From contig NZ_JAOWKZ010000001.1 in NCBI RefSeq assembly GCF_025751495.1, positions 503,920 to 567,919 of the forward strand: a stretch of 64,000 nucleotides of DNA, written 5' to 3'. The notes beneath the pieces are model-generated. The model had not been told where the DNA came from. It was given only the letters and a program-made list of their open reading frames with translations, and searched no databases. This document shows, piece by piece, positions 35,845 to 44,514 of the stretch; positions within the stretch are counted from its first letter, which is position 1, and each line of letters begins with the position of its first letter. This stretch comes from Albidovulum litorale (GTDB lineage: Bacteria; Pseudomonadota; Alphaproteobacteria; Rhodobacterales; Rhodobacteraceae). The position numbers and the translations under genes are program-made.

Positions 35845-36768
35845 ATGGCACTTCTGAATTTCCGCCGCAAGGAAACCGCTGCACCCTCGGGTGCGAACGC
35901 CGCTGTCGAGGCCTTCCTGAAAGGCTACTCGATCGAGGTCATGCCGCGCACCGCTGAGAAGGTCGAGGATTTCCGCGATCTGCTGCCCGCTGGCACCCGC
36001 GTCTACATCGCCCATATCGACGGCACGCCGATCGAGGACATGGTCGCGACCGCCAAGCGCATCGCCGCCGAGGGCTTCCCGGTCATGCCGCATTTCCCGG
36101 CGCGCATCATCAAGGACAAGGCGACGCTCGCCGACTGGATCGCCCGCTATCAGGGTGAGGCCGATGTGAAGCAGGCGCTCCTGCTCGGCGGCGGCATCTC
36201 CAAGCCGCATGGCGATTTCCACTGCTCGATGCAGCTGATGGAAACCGGCCTCTTCGACGGCTTCGACCGCCTGCATGTTGCCGGCCACCCGGAAGGCAAC
36301 AAGGACATCGACCCCGACGGGTCGGACAAGAACGTGATGGACGCGCTTCGCTGGAAGCAGGCCTTCAAGGACCGCACCGACGCCAAGATGGCGATGGCCA
36401 CCCAGTTCTGCTTCGAGGCGAAGCCTGTCATCAAATGGGTGAACCGTCTGCAGGCCGAAGGCATCGACATCCCGGTTCATATCGGCGTCGCGGGCCCCGC
36501 GAAGCTTCAGACCATGATCAAGTTCGCCATCGCCTGCGGCGTCGGCCCCTCGCTGAAGGTTCTGCAGAAGCGCGCGATGGACGTGACCAAGCTTCTCCTG
36601 CCCTATGAGCCGAACGAGTTCATCACCGAACTTGCCGCCCATAAGGAAGCCAATCCGGACTTCGGCATCGAATCCGTGCACTTCTTCCCGCTCGGCGGTA
36701 TCAAGACGAACGCAACCTGGGCCATCGAGAACGGCGGCGCGTCTGCCGTCCCCGCCGCTCAGGCCTGA
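35845..36768 (+). CDS. Methylenetetrahydrofolate reductase-like protein
   Basis: 307 aa of the MetF fold (TIM barrel) but of a divergent branch: PRTAEKVEDFRDLLPAGTRVYIAHIDG, PHFPARII, LLLGGGISKPHGDFHCSMQLMETG, and VHIGVAGPAKLQTMIKFAIACG. The usual MetF role is NADH-dependent, FAD-linked interconversion of methylene- and methyl-tetrahydrofolate. Between a virulence-factor-family gene and a methyl-THF methyltransferase it may run in the oxidative direction on methyl groups taken from a substrate (inference). A GGAGGG site precedes the ATG. Confidence 0.82.
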   Translation: MALLNFRRKETAAPSGANAAVEAFLKGYSIEVMPRTAEKVEDFRDLLPAGTRVYIAHIDGTPIEDMVATAKRIAAEGFPVMPHFPARIIKDKATLADWIARYQGEADVKQALLLGGGISKPHGDFHCSMQLMETGLFDGFDRLHVAGHPEGNKDIDPDGSDKNVMDALRWKQAFKDRTDAKMAMATQFCFEAKPVIKWVNRLQAEGIDIPVHIGVAGPAKLQTMIKFAIACGVGPSLKVLQKRAMDVTKLLLPYEPNEFITELAAHKEANPDFGIESVHFFPLGGIKTNATWAIENGGASAVPAAQA

Positions 36769-36795
36769 AGACATAACAAAGAAACAAGGTGAACC

Positions 36796-37755
36796 ATGAC
36801 CCGCACCGTCCTGGAATCGAAATCGAAAACCGTCGTCATCGGCTTTGACGAGCCCTTCTGCGTGATCGGCGAGCGGATCAACCCCACCGGGCGCAAGAAG
36901 CTCGCGGCCGAGCTTGAGGCGGGCAACTTCTCCACCGTCGAGAAGGACGCGCTGGAGCAGGTCGCCTGCGGCGCGATGGTCCTCGATGTGAACGCTGGCG
37001 TGGTCTACAATTCGAACCCCAACCCGAACGAGACCGAACCGCCGCTGATGACCAAGATGATCGAGATCGTCCAGGGTCTCGTCGACGTGCCGCTTTGCAT
37101 CGACTCGTCCGTCCCGGGCGCGCTGGAAGCGGGCCTTGCGGCGGCGCAAGGGCGTCCGCTCCTGAACTCGGTGACGGGCGAAGAGGATCGTCTGGAACTC
37201 GTCCTGCCGCTCGTGAAGAAATACAACGTGCCGGTCGTGGCGATCTCGAACGACGACACCGGCATTTCCGAAGACCCGGATGTGCGATTCGAGGTGGCAA
37301 AGAAGATCGTGCACCGCGCCGCCGACTTCGGCATCCCGGCACACGACATCGTGGTCGACCCGCTGGTGATGCCGGTCGGCGCGATGGCGACGGCGGGCCG
37401 TCAGGTATTCACCCTGGTGCAGCGCCTGCGCGAGGAACTCGGCGTCAACACGACCTGCGGCGCCTCGAACATCTCGTTCGGCCTCCCGAACCGTCACGGC
37501 ATCAACGCGGCCTTCCTGCCGATGGCGATCGGCGCGGGCATGACGAGCGCCATCATGAACCCGGTCCGTCAAGTGGAGATGGAGGCGATACGCGCCGCCA
37601 ACTTCCTCTCGGCCCACGATCCCAATGGCGGCGAATGGATCCGCTTCTCCAAGGTGCTGGAAGCGGTCGAGGGCGGCATGACCTTCGCCGAAGCCTCGCA
37701 GTCGCAAAGCCAGGCCGCCTCGGGCCGCCGCGGCGGCCGCCGCGCCCGCGCCTGA
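36796..37755 (+). CDS. Methyltetrahydrofolate:corrinoid methyltransferase-like (pterin-binding)
   Basis: 319 aa of the dihydropteroate-synthase-like pterin-binding family (as in MetH and AcsE/MtgA): CVIGERINPTGRKKLA, DVNAGV, PLCIDSSVPGALEAGL, LLNSVTGEE, and TTCGASNISFGLPNRHGINAAFLPMA. It transfers methyl between a corrinoid protein and tetrahydrofolate. No corrinoid-binding protein or substrate methyltransferase lies in the window, so partners must be encoded elsewhere. The C-terminal tail is rich in Gln, Ser, Arg and Gly and probably disordered. A strong terminator follows. Confidence 0.85.
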   Translation: MTRTVLESKSKTVVIGFDEPFCVIGERINPTGRKKLAAELEAGNFSTVEKDALEQVACGAMVLDVNAGVVYNSNPNPNETEPPLMTKMIEIVQGLVDVPLCIDSSVPGALEAGLAAAQGRPLLNSVTGEEDRLELVLPLVKKYNVPVVAISNDDTGISEDPDVRFEVAKKIVHRAADFGIPAHDIVVDPLVMPVGAMATAGRQVFTLVQRLREELGVNTTCGASNISFGLPNRHGINAAFLPMAIGAGMTSAIMNPVRQVEMEAIRAANFLSAHDPNGGEWIRFSKVLEAVEGGMTFAEASQSQSQAASGRRGGRRARA

Positions 37756-37774
37756 CCTTTGGCAACACGATGAG

Positions 37775-37802
37775 AAAAGCCCCGGCCTAAGCCGGGGCTT
37801 TT
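37775..37802 (+). terminator. Rho-independent terminator of the C1 operon
   Basis: Twelve-bp stem AAAAGCCCCGGC (37775-37786) and its complement (37791-37802), loop CTAA, ending in TTTT. Symmetric, so it can work for both strands. Confidence 0.9.
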
Positions 37803-37899
37803 CATTTGGCGGCATCCAATATGCAGACCTTCTGGATACGTATTGCAGACGACGTTGCCGCTCGTCTCCCCGTGCTGATCACGCTGCTGATCCACACCG

Positions 37900-38613
37900 C
37901 TATGAAACAGCAGACACTGGCAGACGCGCTCCCATGATCCTGTAGCGGATGAATGGACTGAGCGAGATCGCCAAGATTCCTATTGAAAACAGGCACCAAA
38001 TCGCGGGCATCTCGTTGGGGTCGTTGGTCAGGTTGGCTGCAAGGAACGGGCCGAACAGCGCATGAAAGAAAACAAATCGCCATGCGCCGTAAACCAGTGG
38101 CAGCAGAAAGACCGCCATCATATACGAGGGGAACTGAACAGGGATTCCGAAGTGTGAGGGAAGACCATTCAGGGGAACTTCCCATCCGATATGCCATTCA
38201 CCGGACCTCAGGCACCAGGCCGGTCCGCACAACACTTCGCCGGACGTGCAGGTCCCAAATCCGTCGATTGGAACAAGCCTCAACACCAACAAAAACGATG
38301 CCGAAGCTGCCAGAATCCATACCCATCGGCGCATCTGCCTGGCGACTTCGAGAGGGGCTATCGCCATGGCGAAAGCGTTGATGAAAAGCGGTTGCACCGC
38401 GATATGCAGGTAGCTCAGGATGGTGATTGTCTGGTTGGCTCTGGTTCCACACTGGTCCACCACGGCGTAACCACCAGCCTGCAGGGCTTCCATCAGGGTA
38501 AAGAAGCCGATCGTAACCCAGATCGCTTTCGGCTCGCCCCGCTTGAGAGTCACTGCCGTTGCCACGCCACCGGCTGCAACCATCGCCACAGATGCCGTCG
38601 CGCTCCAACACAT
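37900..38613 (-). CDS. DUF5765-like integral membrane protein
   Basis: 237 aa with about six to seven hydrophobic helices and the N-terminal CWSATASVAMVAAGGVATA that I associate with DUF5765. Conserved-looking EALQAGGY, SYLHIAVQPLFINAFAMA and a cysteine-containing loop CTSGEVLCGPAWCLRSGEWHIGW follow. Function unknown. Coding sequence is less GC-rich than the neighbouring C1 operon, in keeping with the accessory stretch 37.9-42.7 kb. Confidence 0.65.
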   Translation of the reverse strand: MCWSATASVAMVAAGGVATAVTLKRGEPKAIWVTIGFFTLMEALQAGGYAVVDQCGTRANQTITILSYLHIAVQPLFINAFAMAIAPLEVARQMRRWVWILAASASFLLVLRLVPIDGFGTCTSGEVLCGPAWCLRSGEWHIGWEVPLNGLPSHFGIPVQFPSYMMAVFLLPLVYGAWRFVFFHALFGPFLAANLTNDPNEMPAIWCLFSIGILAISLSPFIRYRIMGARLPVSAVS

Positions 38614-38844
38614 GCTCGTTATACCCTTTCACAAATGAGCCTGAACGCCGTGACCGGCCTGGGACACCTCCAGCACGCGGCTGCCTTTCTCTTACACAAG
38701 AACGCTGGCGGTATTACGCTGGCCCGCTTTGCGTTCACATCAGACATCAGGCGCCCCCTCGCCTGTCCTTCGATTGCCGCGCCGGTGTCGCGGACTGCCC
38801 GCAACGTGTCCGTCACGGGCCACCTTGTCCCGTTCGCGGATGCT

Positions 38845-39402
38845 TTACGAAACCGCCGCGATTGATCCTCCACGCGCGGAGACACCGATGCGATTGAGAA
38901 ACTTGCTGATGTTCACCCGCGCCGCCCCTTCGTTCGCCTTCTTAAGACGCTCGACAGCGACAAATGCCTCAGAAAACTTGGCGGTGTATTCCGAAGAAAT
39001 AGTCTCGTCGAACCGCATCCGTCCGTTGGCGTCGGTCAGAGTGTACCGAACCGTCATCGCAACCTTGAGGTCCAACCCGACGAGCGGCTGCTCAACACTC
39101 AGGATATCCGCGCGAAGAGAATACCTTCCACGATCTGAGTATAGCCCCGCTTGCCTGATTGAGGCCTCAAGCGCCTTCTGAAAATCTTCCTTGGATATTT
39201 CCGAGGTCCAGAGCGGGTTGGTCTCTTCGCCGCCATATCCGGAAACTGACGAGATGTTCTGCTTGTAAGGACTGGATGACGCCGCCGTAGCAATCTGCCC
39301 GGGCACCATGGCCGCTTGGTTCGCAGGCTCGGCGCAGCCCGCCAATGCTATGCCAAGAACGAGAAATCCCGCGACGGGCGGTCTAATCGGTAAAATTCGC
39401 AT
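38845..39402 (-). CDS. Putative lipoprotein, unknown
   Basis: 185 aa with a lipoprotein signal peptide: basic start, hydrophobic VAGFLVLGIALAGC, with lipobox LAGC giving Cys near residue 23. The mature part has no recognised domain; YSLRADILSVEQPLVGLDLKV and the alternating hydrophobic TVRYTLTDANGRMRFDETI pattern suggest a small beta sandwich, as in envelope assembly lipoproteins. It was likely exported to the inner or outer membrane. The region 38614-38844 downstream of it contains no supported gene. Confidence 0.65.
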   Translation of the reverse strand: MRILPIRPPVAGFLVLGIALAGCAEPANQAAMVPGQIATAASSSPYKQNISSVSGYGGEETNPLWTSEISKEDFQKALEASIRQAGLYSDRGRYSLRADILSVEQPLVGLDLKVAMTVRYTLTDANGRMRFDETISSEYTAKFSEAFVAVERLKKANEGAARVNISKFLNRIGVSARGGSIAAVS

Positions 39403-39744
39403 ATTCCCTTTCCCCCTTATTGAACCTCTTTAACGGGACCGAGCGGGCCAAGGAGCCGCGCTTTGCCGAATAGAGGTGTCCCCATCAATGGAAAGAAAAG
39501 ACAGGCGCAGAGTCCTTGATCGCGATCAATTCACGATGCGATTGACCGCTGGTCCCTGCCAGCGCTCCCCGCTGGACTTGGGCTGTACATGGGACATGGG
39601 CGCGTCGCCGAAACGCTCGGCGCGGCTAAAGGGATTAGGCATGCTGGCAGCTTGCCAATGTCTGCGATGCGCACGCTTGGCATCGCTAGCTTGGTGATAA
39701 CTGGCCGGTGGCTGGGAGCAAGCACACCGGCCTGGTTTGCCACG
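39403..39744. other. Non-coding stretch, nothing recognised
   Basis: Short open frames on both strands here (for example 39476-39697 plus) have no protein-like composition, no ribosome-binding site and no family resemblance. Possibly decayed sequence. Confidence 0.5.
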
Positions 39745-40017
39745 TCAGTTCGCTGTCGTCGGATCGATAACCGACGAAATCGGCGTAATGCGATTTGCCG
39801 GAAACCCGCTCAGCTTGGCATGCTCGTGGATGGCGTCCTCGTCATCGGCAAGATAGACGCAAAATGTCTTGTTATCAGCGACATAGGAGTGTTCCCACTG
39901 AACTTTCGGCGAAAGCTTGGCCAAAGCATCGTTGGATGTTCGTGAGGCGTCGCGCAGCTGGCCGCGATCAAAGCTTCCGACGGTTGGGATCTCTCGCTCA
40001 ATAACAAATCGACGCAT
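39745..40017 (-). CDS. DUF4242 family small protein (ferredoxin-like fold)
   Basis: 90 aa from ATG 40017 with GGAAGGATGAT upstream. RRFVIEREIPTVGSF, VQWEHSYVADNKTFCVYLADDEDAIHEHA, GFPANRITPISSVIDPTT match DUF4242, small nickel-binding or dimeric alpha/beta-barrel-like proteins. Function unclear. Divergent from the HxlR regulator at 40190, which is a plausible controller. Confidence 0.82.
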   Translation of the reverse strand: MRRFVIEREIPTVGSFDRGQLRDASRTSNDALAKLSPKVQWEHSYVADNKTFCVYLADDEDAIHEHAKLSGFPANRITPISSVIDPTTAN

Positions 40018-40075
40018 ATCATCCTTCCTTTCTCTGGCTGTCAGCCTTCGCAACTTCGGTGATTTGCAGATGCTG

Positions 40076-40140
40076 CCAGTACAAAGCGAGGACCGGGTAG
40101 TATAAAAAGAGAACCACCCCCAATACAGATTGTGTACTGG
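40076..40140. promoter_or_regulatory. Divergent promoter with CCAGTACA / TGTACTGG inverted repeat
   Basis: Perfect 8-bp inverted halves at 40076-40083 and 40133-40140 flank an AT-rich core with TATAAAAAG in the gap between the DUF4242 and HxlR genes. The 57-bp offset suggests two regulator dimers or a DNA loop. Confidence 0.5.
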
Positions 40141-40189
40141 ACCCAAAGGCCAAGCCTTCGTTAGGCTGAATTCCGGAGGAGTTTGCCCG

Positions 40190-40918
40190 ATGAGCGTCAA
40201 GCCTTATGGACTGATCTGCCCGATATCACATGCCTGCGAAATCCTGGAACCACGCTGGACGATCCCGATCCTGACCGAGATGTGGGGCGGATCGACCAAG
40301 TTCAACGACATCAAGCGCGGGGTCGGCAGTATCTCACCAACCCTTTTGTCGAAACGTCTGAAGGAACTTGAGGCGCACGGGCTGGTCGAGAGGCTCGAGG
40401 ACCGGGCGACCGGAGAGGTGCACTATGTGCGAACGCAACGTGCGATCGATCTGGAGCCCGCGCTGGACGCGCTTGGAAGCTGGGCCCAGTGCAACATCGA
40501 GGCACGACAGGCGCTCGAAAAACTCTCGGTCTCCAACCTGATGTGGCAGATGCGGAATTATTTCGACCTGGACGAACTGCCAAAGCGTCAGGTGGTCATT
40601 CAGTTCCGGTTCAGCGATCCGGGTCTTGAATATGATACATATTGGGTGCTTATCCGCCCCGGATTGCCGATAGAAATCTGTTCGTCGATCCCCGGCTTTG
40701 ACGTTGACCTGTTCATCGAAACGGATCGGATTTCGATTTCTTCGATTTTGCTCGGGCGAACGACAATTCCCCGCGAGATTGAGACGGGCCGGCTCTTTCT
40801 GAGTGGTGACGCCCTTCTGGCACGGACCATGGATCGCTGGTTCTACCACCGCACCAAGGAAGATCCGGCCAAGGTGCTGAAACTGGAAAACGTGGCGCAT
40901 CAGTGCCCTCGGCCCTAG
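40190..40918 (+). CDS. HxlR-type winged-helix regulator with C-terminal SCP2-like domain
   Basis: 242 aa from ATG 40190, GGAGGA 9 bp upstream. The first 100 residues are an HxlR helix-turn-helix: CPISHACEILEPRWTIPILTEM, FNDIKRGVGSISPTLLSKRLKELE and wing EVHYVRT. A C-terminal region of about 125 residues (DTYWVLIRPGLPIEICS, FIETDRISISSILLGR, IETGRLFLSGDALLARTMDRWF) resembles a sterol-carrier-like SCP2 sensor. It may bind a hydrophobic effector (inference). Probably controls the divergent DUF4242 gene. Confidence 0.8.
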   Translation: MSVKPYGLICPISHACEILEPRWTIPILTEMWGGSTKFNDIKRGVGSISPTLLSKRLKELEAHGLVERLEDRATGEVHYVRTQRAIDLEPALDALGSWAQCNIEARQALEKLSVSNLMWQMRNYFDLDELPKRQVVIQFRFSDPGLEYDTYWVLIRPGLPIEICSSIPGFDVDLFIETDRISISSILLGRTTIPREIETGRLFLSGDALLARTMDRWFYHRTKEDPAKVLKLENVAHQCPRP

Positions 40919-41161
40919 GGCATTCGCGGTTCGGGACCCGGGTTCTTTCCGGGCTCAGAACCGTCATAAGATGATAGCTGTATGGCTCTGTCGTGATTTT
41001 CTTTTTGAGCCCAACGGCGCAATGCGGACAAACCCGACCTTGGCTGAATTCATGCTGGCAACTTCCTCACATTAATTGCGCAAAAGGTTTTTTTGATTTC
41101 TGTGGAGTTTGTCGGCACCCAACGTTAGTTGCACAAGAAACGGAATATTTTGGCCGCCAAA

Positions 41162-41602
41162 ATGTCGCTGCATCCTGACTTCCCAAGCGTCGATGGAACC
41201 GTGAATTTGACCTCAAGCTGGTCAATCAAACTGTCTCAAGCGCACAGCAGAAGAGTAGAGGATGGCTCCTTTGTGCTTTGGCGTCCCAACTTTACTATCT
41301 GGATAAACATCTGGGAAAACATACACAATCAGTCGATCGAAAGCCGCCTCAAACGGATAGTGGCTGATGCCTCGCCCAATAGGTTCAATGAAACTTCAGA
41401 GTTCAAGAACCGATTTCACCTATTTACATATCGGCTCGAAGAAGAGAGCGACGGAGAGCCTGCGCCTTCCTACTATGGGCATGCTATCGGGCCGAATGAC
41501 AGTGTCCAGCTTGCAATTTACTTCGATGACTTGAATGACGTTAATACCGCTTCGGAAATTCTGGAAAGCATACGTTTTGAGACCGCGGCTCATGGCAACT
41601 AA
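41162..41602 (+). CDS. Hypothetical protein with SDGEPAPSY motif
   Basis: 146 aa from ATG 41162 (a TTG at 41129 is possible; neither has a good ribosome-binding site). No recognised family, no signal peptide. The C-terminal half has SDGEPAPSYYGHAIGPND and AIYFDDLNDVNTASEILESI, and the same SDGEPxPSY core appears in the next gene at 41740, suggesting a shared domain. Codon use is visibly lower in GC than the core genes. Low certainty that this is expressed. Confidence 0.5.
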   Translation: MSLHPDFPSVDGTVNLTSSWSIKLSQAHSRRVEDGSFVLWRPNFTIWINIWENIHNQSIESRLKRIVADASPNRFNETSEFKNRFHLFTYRLEEESDGEPAPSYYGHAIGPNDSVQLAIYFDDLNDVNTASEILESIRFETAAHGN

Positions 41603-41739
41603 GGGCTCGTTCCAGACCTTAACTGCAAAGCAACCGCAGGTGTTAAAGTCGGGACAAAACCGCCAATAAACAGTAGGTTTTGAACGTCTGCATGTGGAAG
41701 TAAATCCCGACGAAGACCTGTGAGCAAAAGGCAAACCAA

Positions 41740-42699
41740 ATGTTTCCGCTTCCCGAGTACACGATTGATATCCTCATCGTCCTTGTCATCGGGGCGTGCA
41801 TGACACTCGCCCGCGCGGTTCTGGGACCGATAAGTTCACTACGTCCCGCGATTATCCTGTTCATTGGTCTGGTTTGGCCATGGCCGATTGCGATCATGAA
41901 CGGCATCAACCATTACACGCTGACAGAGGCTTTCTTTTTTAGTGGATGGACTGTTGCAGCTCTTATTGTCGGGCTAGTCTTGGGTGCGATTGCGCATCGC
42001 GCGGCGAAACCCCTATTGGTCGGTGCGCTCGTGCTTTTTCCGTGGTTTGCCGGGACAGCTTTCGTGTTCGAACAGCAGCGGGTACCTGATCTCGCCTGCG
42101 CCAAACAGGTCGATTTTCGGATCGCGAGCCTAACCTTAACCGCGCCGCGTAGTCTTGGGCTGCAATCGGTGATCGGAGACGGATCACCTGAACAAGCGTG
42201 GGCGGGTGCATATGCGGAATGGGTCGGGGCGAAACCGGATGTTCGTGCGCTTTGTCGCTCATCGGATGGTGGGCGGGTGCCTGTCGAGGTTGCTCACATC
42301 TGGCTGCCGTTCGATTGGTTTGAGGAGGGTTTTGAAACTTCCTGCAGCGTCAACGCCGACCGCATTCCACCAGACGCGTACTGTGATGCGATGAAGCGCA
42401 CATCACCCTCCGTGATCCAGCTTTACGCCCGCTCGGACGGAGAACCGAGGCCATCGTATGGCTACTTCGACACCAACTCCATCATAGAAGCGCGGTCCGA
42501 TGGAGAGCGTGAGGGTTATCGCTGCACCAAGTTGGGGACGGAAAACAGCAACCGCGCTTGCACGATTTGGTTTAATCTCACCCCCGAGATACTTGCGGTT
42601 TCAACGGCACGTGTCGGGCCAAGGCAACATGGCGAGGACCCGCTTGCGGACACAGTGTATCTTGTCGATGCGATGATACGACGACTTAGCCTGGAATAG
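41740..42699 (+). CDS. Hypothetical membrane protein with SDGEPRPSY motif
   Basis: 319 aa. Residues about 5-110 form four hydrophobic helices; the remaining 200 residues form a soluble domain with four to six cysteines (CAKQ, LCRSS, CSVNADR, CDAM, CTKLG, CTIW) and the SDGEPRPSYGYFD motif near 232 also found in the preceding gene. A Cys-rich domain after the helices suggests a periplasmic location with disulfides. No family recognised. Downstream 42700-42838 contains nothing supported. Confidence 0.6.
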   Translation: MFPLPEYTIDILIVLVIGACMTLARAVLGPISSLRPAIILFIGLVWPWPIAIMNGINHYTLTEAFFFSGWTVAALIVGLVLGAIAHRAAKPLLVGALVLFPWFAGTAFVFEQQRVPDLACAKQVDFRIASLTLTAPRSLGLQSVIGDGSPEQAWAGAYAEWVGAKPDVRALCRSSDGGRVPVEVAHIWLPFDWFEEGFETSCSVNADRIPPDAYCDAMKRTSPSVIQLYARSDGEPRPSYGYFDTNSIIEARSDGEREGYRCTKLGTENSNRACTIWFNLTPEILAVSTARVGPRQHGEDPLADTVYLVDAMIRRLSLE

Positions 42700-42838
42700 C
42701 GCACGCTCTTCAACCAATCCGGACATCCGCCTTAGTGCTAAGATGGGTTCTTTGGGCTCAGAGCAGACAAAAAGATGCAATGCAAACGCTCATGCTGCAA
42801 GGCCGTGCCATGCCCAAGAGGGTGCTACGACCGCACGC

Positions 42839-43618
42839 CTACGCCAAAACCTTAAGCCACTCCGCAATGCCACCGGGCAGTTCCGGGCGGAAATAGGCGA
42901 TGATCCGGCCTTCCTCCGGCGTCTCCGCCCCGTTCTGCCAAGGGCTGATCCCGTGCAAGGCCAGTCGGTGGATCAGCACCGCCTCGCCCGGCCCGGCATG
43001 CAGCACCACGCGGGGACAGGTGGCAAAGACCTCGCGCCGGGCGGCATGATAGGCGTCGGTCACATCGACATCCGGCAAGTCTGCCTCGGCATGTCCAGCG
43101 AAGGCGTCGCGAAAGGCACGGGCCATGATCAGATGGCTGCCGTCCCAGACGACCGGCGGGCTCGCACCTTCGCTCGTCTCTGTCAGCGGCAGGCCGAGGA
43201 TATAGGCATGCGGCTCACGCACCATCCGCCGCCTTTCGGGACCGACCGGCAGAAGGCCGTCGATATGGGCCGCGTCGCGGGTCAGACGATAGCTGTAGGC
43301 CGCAGCGCTTTCCGCCTCCCATGGCTGCGGATAGGCGGGATAGACTGCGGATAACTGCGCACGGTGGAGCGGCAGAATGCCGTATAGCGCCGCAATCGCG
43401 GACATGGCCGCACCCTCTAGCGCAACACCTCCGACCCGGCCCGCGGCATCATTCGGCAGAAGGTCGAGCCCGACATCCCATGTGCCGCCGCAACGCAGGG
43501 GCTCGGGGCTTTGCGCCAGTGCATCGCGCGCCAGCGGCAGCGCCGCCTTGGCCCAGCGCCCGAGTTCCGGATCGGGCCCGAACCGGGCCCAGCCCCGCGC
43601 CGCAAGCCCGGCTACCAC
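42839..43618 (-). CDS. Phytanoyl-CoA dioxygenase-like Fe(II)/2-oxoglutarate protein
   Basis: 259 aa from a GTG at 43618 overlapping the stop of the upstream exporter (GTGGTAG). A jelly-roll facial triad is suggested by H118-x-D120 (AAHIDG), a C-terminal His in IHRLALHGISPW near 220, and Arg in GRIIAYFRPE for 2-oxoglutarate. These are the marks of the PhyH branch of non-haem iron oxygenases. The substrate is unknown. Coupling to a TSUP exporter is notable. The reading frame extends upstream inside the exporter gene but that part is a shadow. Confidence 0.65.
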   Translation of the reverse strand: MVAGLAARGWARFGPDPELGRWAKAALPLARDALAQSPEPLRCGGTWDVGLDLLPNDAAGRVGGVALEGAAMSAIAALYGILPLHRAQLSAVYPAYPQPWEAESAAAYSYRLTRDAAHIDGLLPVGPERRRMVREPHAYILGLPLTETSEGASPPVVWDGSHLIMARAFRDAFAGHAEADLPDVDVTDAYHAARREVFATCPRVVLHAGPGEAVLIHRLALHGISPWQNGAETPEEGRIIAYFRPELPGGIAEWLKVLA

Positions 43619-44430
43619 CCTGCTGCCTTGCGCAGCATGTTGACCGCAACCAGCGCGAGGAAGACCGCGAAGACCCGCTTCAGCGGTTTTGGATCCATCG
43701 CATGGGCGAGCCTGACCCCCCATGGCGTCGTTATCAACGTCATGGCGATGATCACCACGAAAGCGGGCAGGTTGACGGCACCGATGGTATAGGGCGGCGC
43801 GCCGTCGACCTGCGTCAGAAGAAACCCGGCGACCGAAGGCACCGCGATCACCACGCCGAACCCCGCCGCCGTCGCCACCGCCCGGTGAATGGGCGTCGCG
43901 TAAAGGCTCATCAAGGGCACGCCGAAGGACCCGCCGCCGATACCCATAAGGACCGAAAGGAAGCCCACGAGCGGCGACAGCACCGCCCTGCCTGCCCCGA
44001 TCGGCATGGCCGGCCCCAACCGCCATTCCGACCGACCGAGGCCGAGGTAGAAGGCCACGACCAGCGCCAGGCATCCAAAGATCGCCTGCAGCGCAGGCGT
44101 CCTGAGCTGCGCCACCGCAAGAACGCCGAGCACGGCGCCGATGGCAATCCCCGGCGCCCAGCCCTTCAGGATCGCCCAGTCGACCGCGCCCTTGCGGTTA
44201 TGGGCCAGAACCGACCGGATCGAAGTAACGATGATGGTGGCAAGCGAGGTGGCAAGGCAGACCTGCATCAGGTCCGGCCCGTGATAGCCAAGCCCGGAAA
44301 AGGCGAAGAAGAAAGCGGGTACGAGGATGATCCCGCCCCCAACCCCCAGAAGCCCGGCGATCACGCCCGCGAAGGCCCCGATCGCCAGCAGCAAGGCCAG
44401 CATCGGCATAAGTTCCGCTAATCCCGGCAT
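43612..44430 (-). CDS. TSUP family (TauE/SafE-like) membrane transporter
   Basis: 272 aa, about eight hydrophobic segments, with the duplicated TSUP signature GVIAGLLGVGGGIILVPAFFF in the N-terminal half and LMGIGGGSFGVPLMSLYATPIHRAVATAAGFG in the second. The family moves anions such as sulfite, sulfoacetate or thiosulfate. It is the second TSUP protein of the window, of the YfcA-like subtype, different in motif from the exporter in the xsc operon. Translationally coupled to the dioxygenase-like gene. Confidence 0.88.
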   Translation of the reverse strand: MPGLAELMPMLALLLAIGAFAGVIAGLLGVGGGIILVPAFFFAFSGLGYHGPDLMQVCLATSLATIIVTSIRSVLAHNRKGAVDWAILKGWAPGIAIGAVLGVLAVAQLRTPALQAIFGCLALVVAFYLGLGRSEWRLGPAMPIGAGRAVLSPLVGFLSVLMGIGGGSFGVPLMSLYATPIHRAVATAAGFGVVIAVPSVAGFLLTQVDGAPPYTIGAVNLPAFVVIIAMTLITTPWGVRLAHAMDPKPLKRVFAVFLALVAVNMLRKAAGW

Positions 44431-44514
44431 CCTGCGTCCCTTCCGCCTATTCCTGATGCCAGATATCCGCTTTGCCGGAAATTGGCCAGATCAGTTGACC
44501 GGAGTGGCCCGCAA

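Noticed and set aside
35110-37815. 901-aa minus-strand open frame spanning the C1 operon
   Set aside because: It is antisense to the ppx-side and C1 genes, which have clear family motifs and ribosome-binding sites. Composition is that of a shadow of high-GC3 coding sequence.
39476-39743. Small open frames on both strands between the lipoprotein and DUF4242 genes
   Set aside because: No ribosome-binding site, codon bias or recognisable family; they overlap each other.
42839-44074. N-terminal 150 residues of the dioxygenase-like frame
   Set aside because: This part lies inside the upstream TSUP gene in another frame; the GTG at 43618 overlapping the TSUP stop is the likely start.
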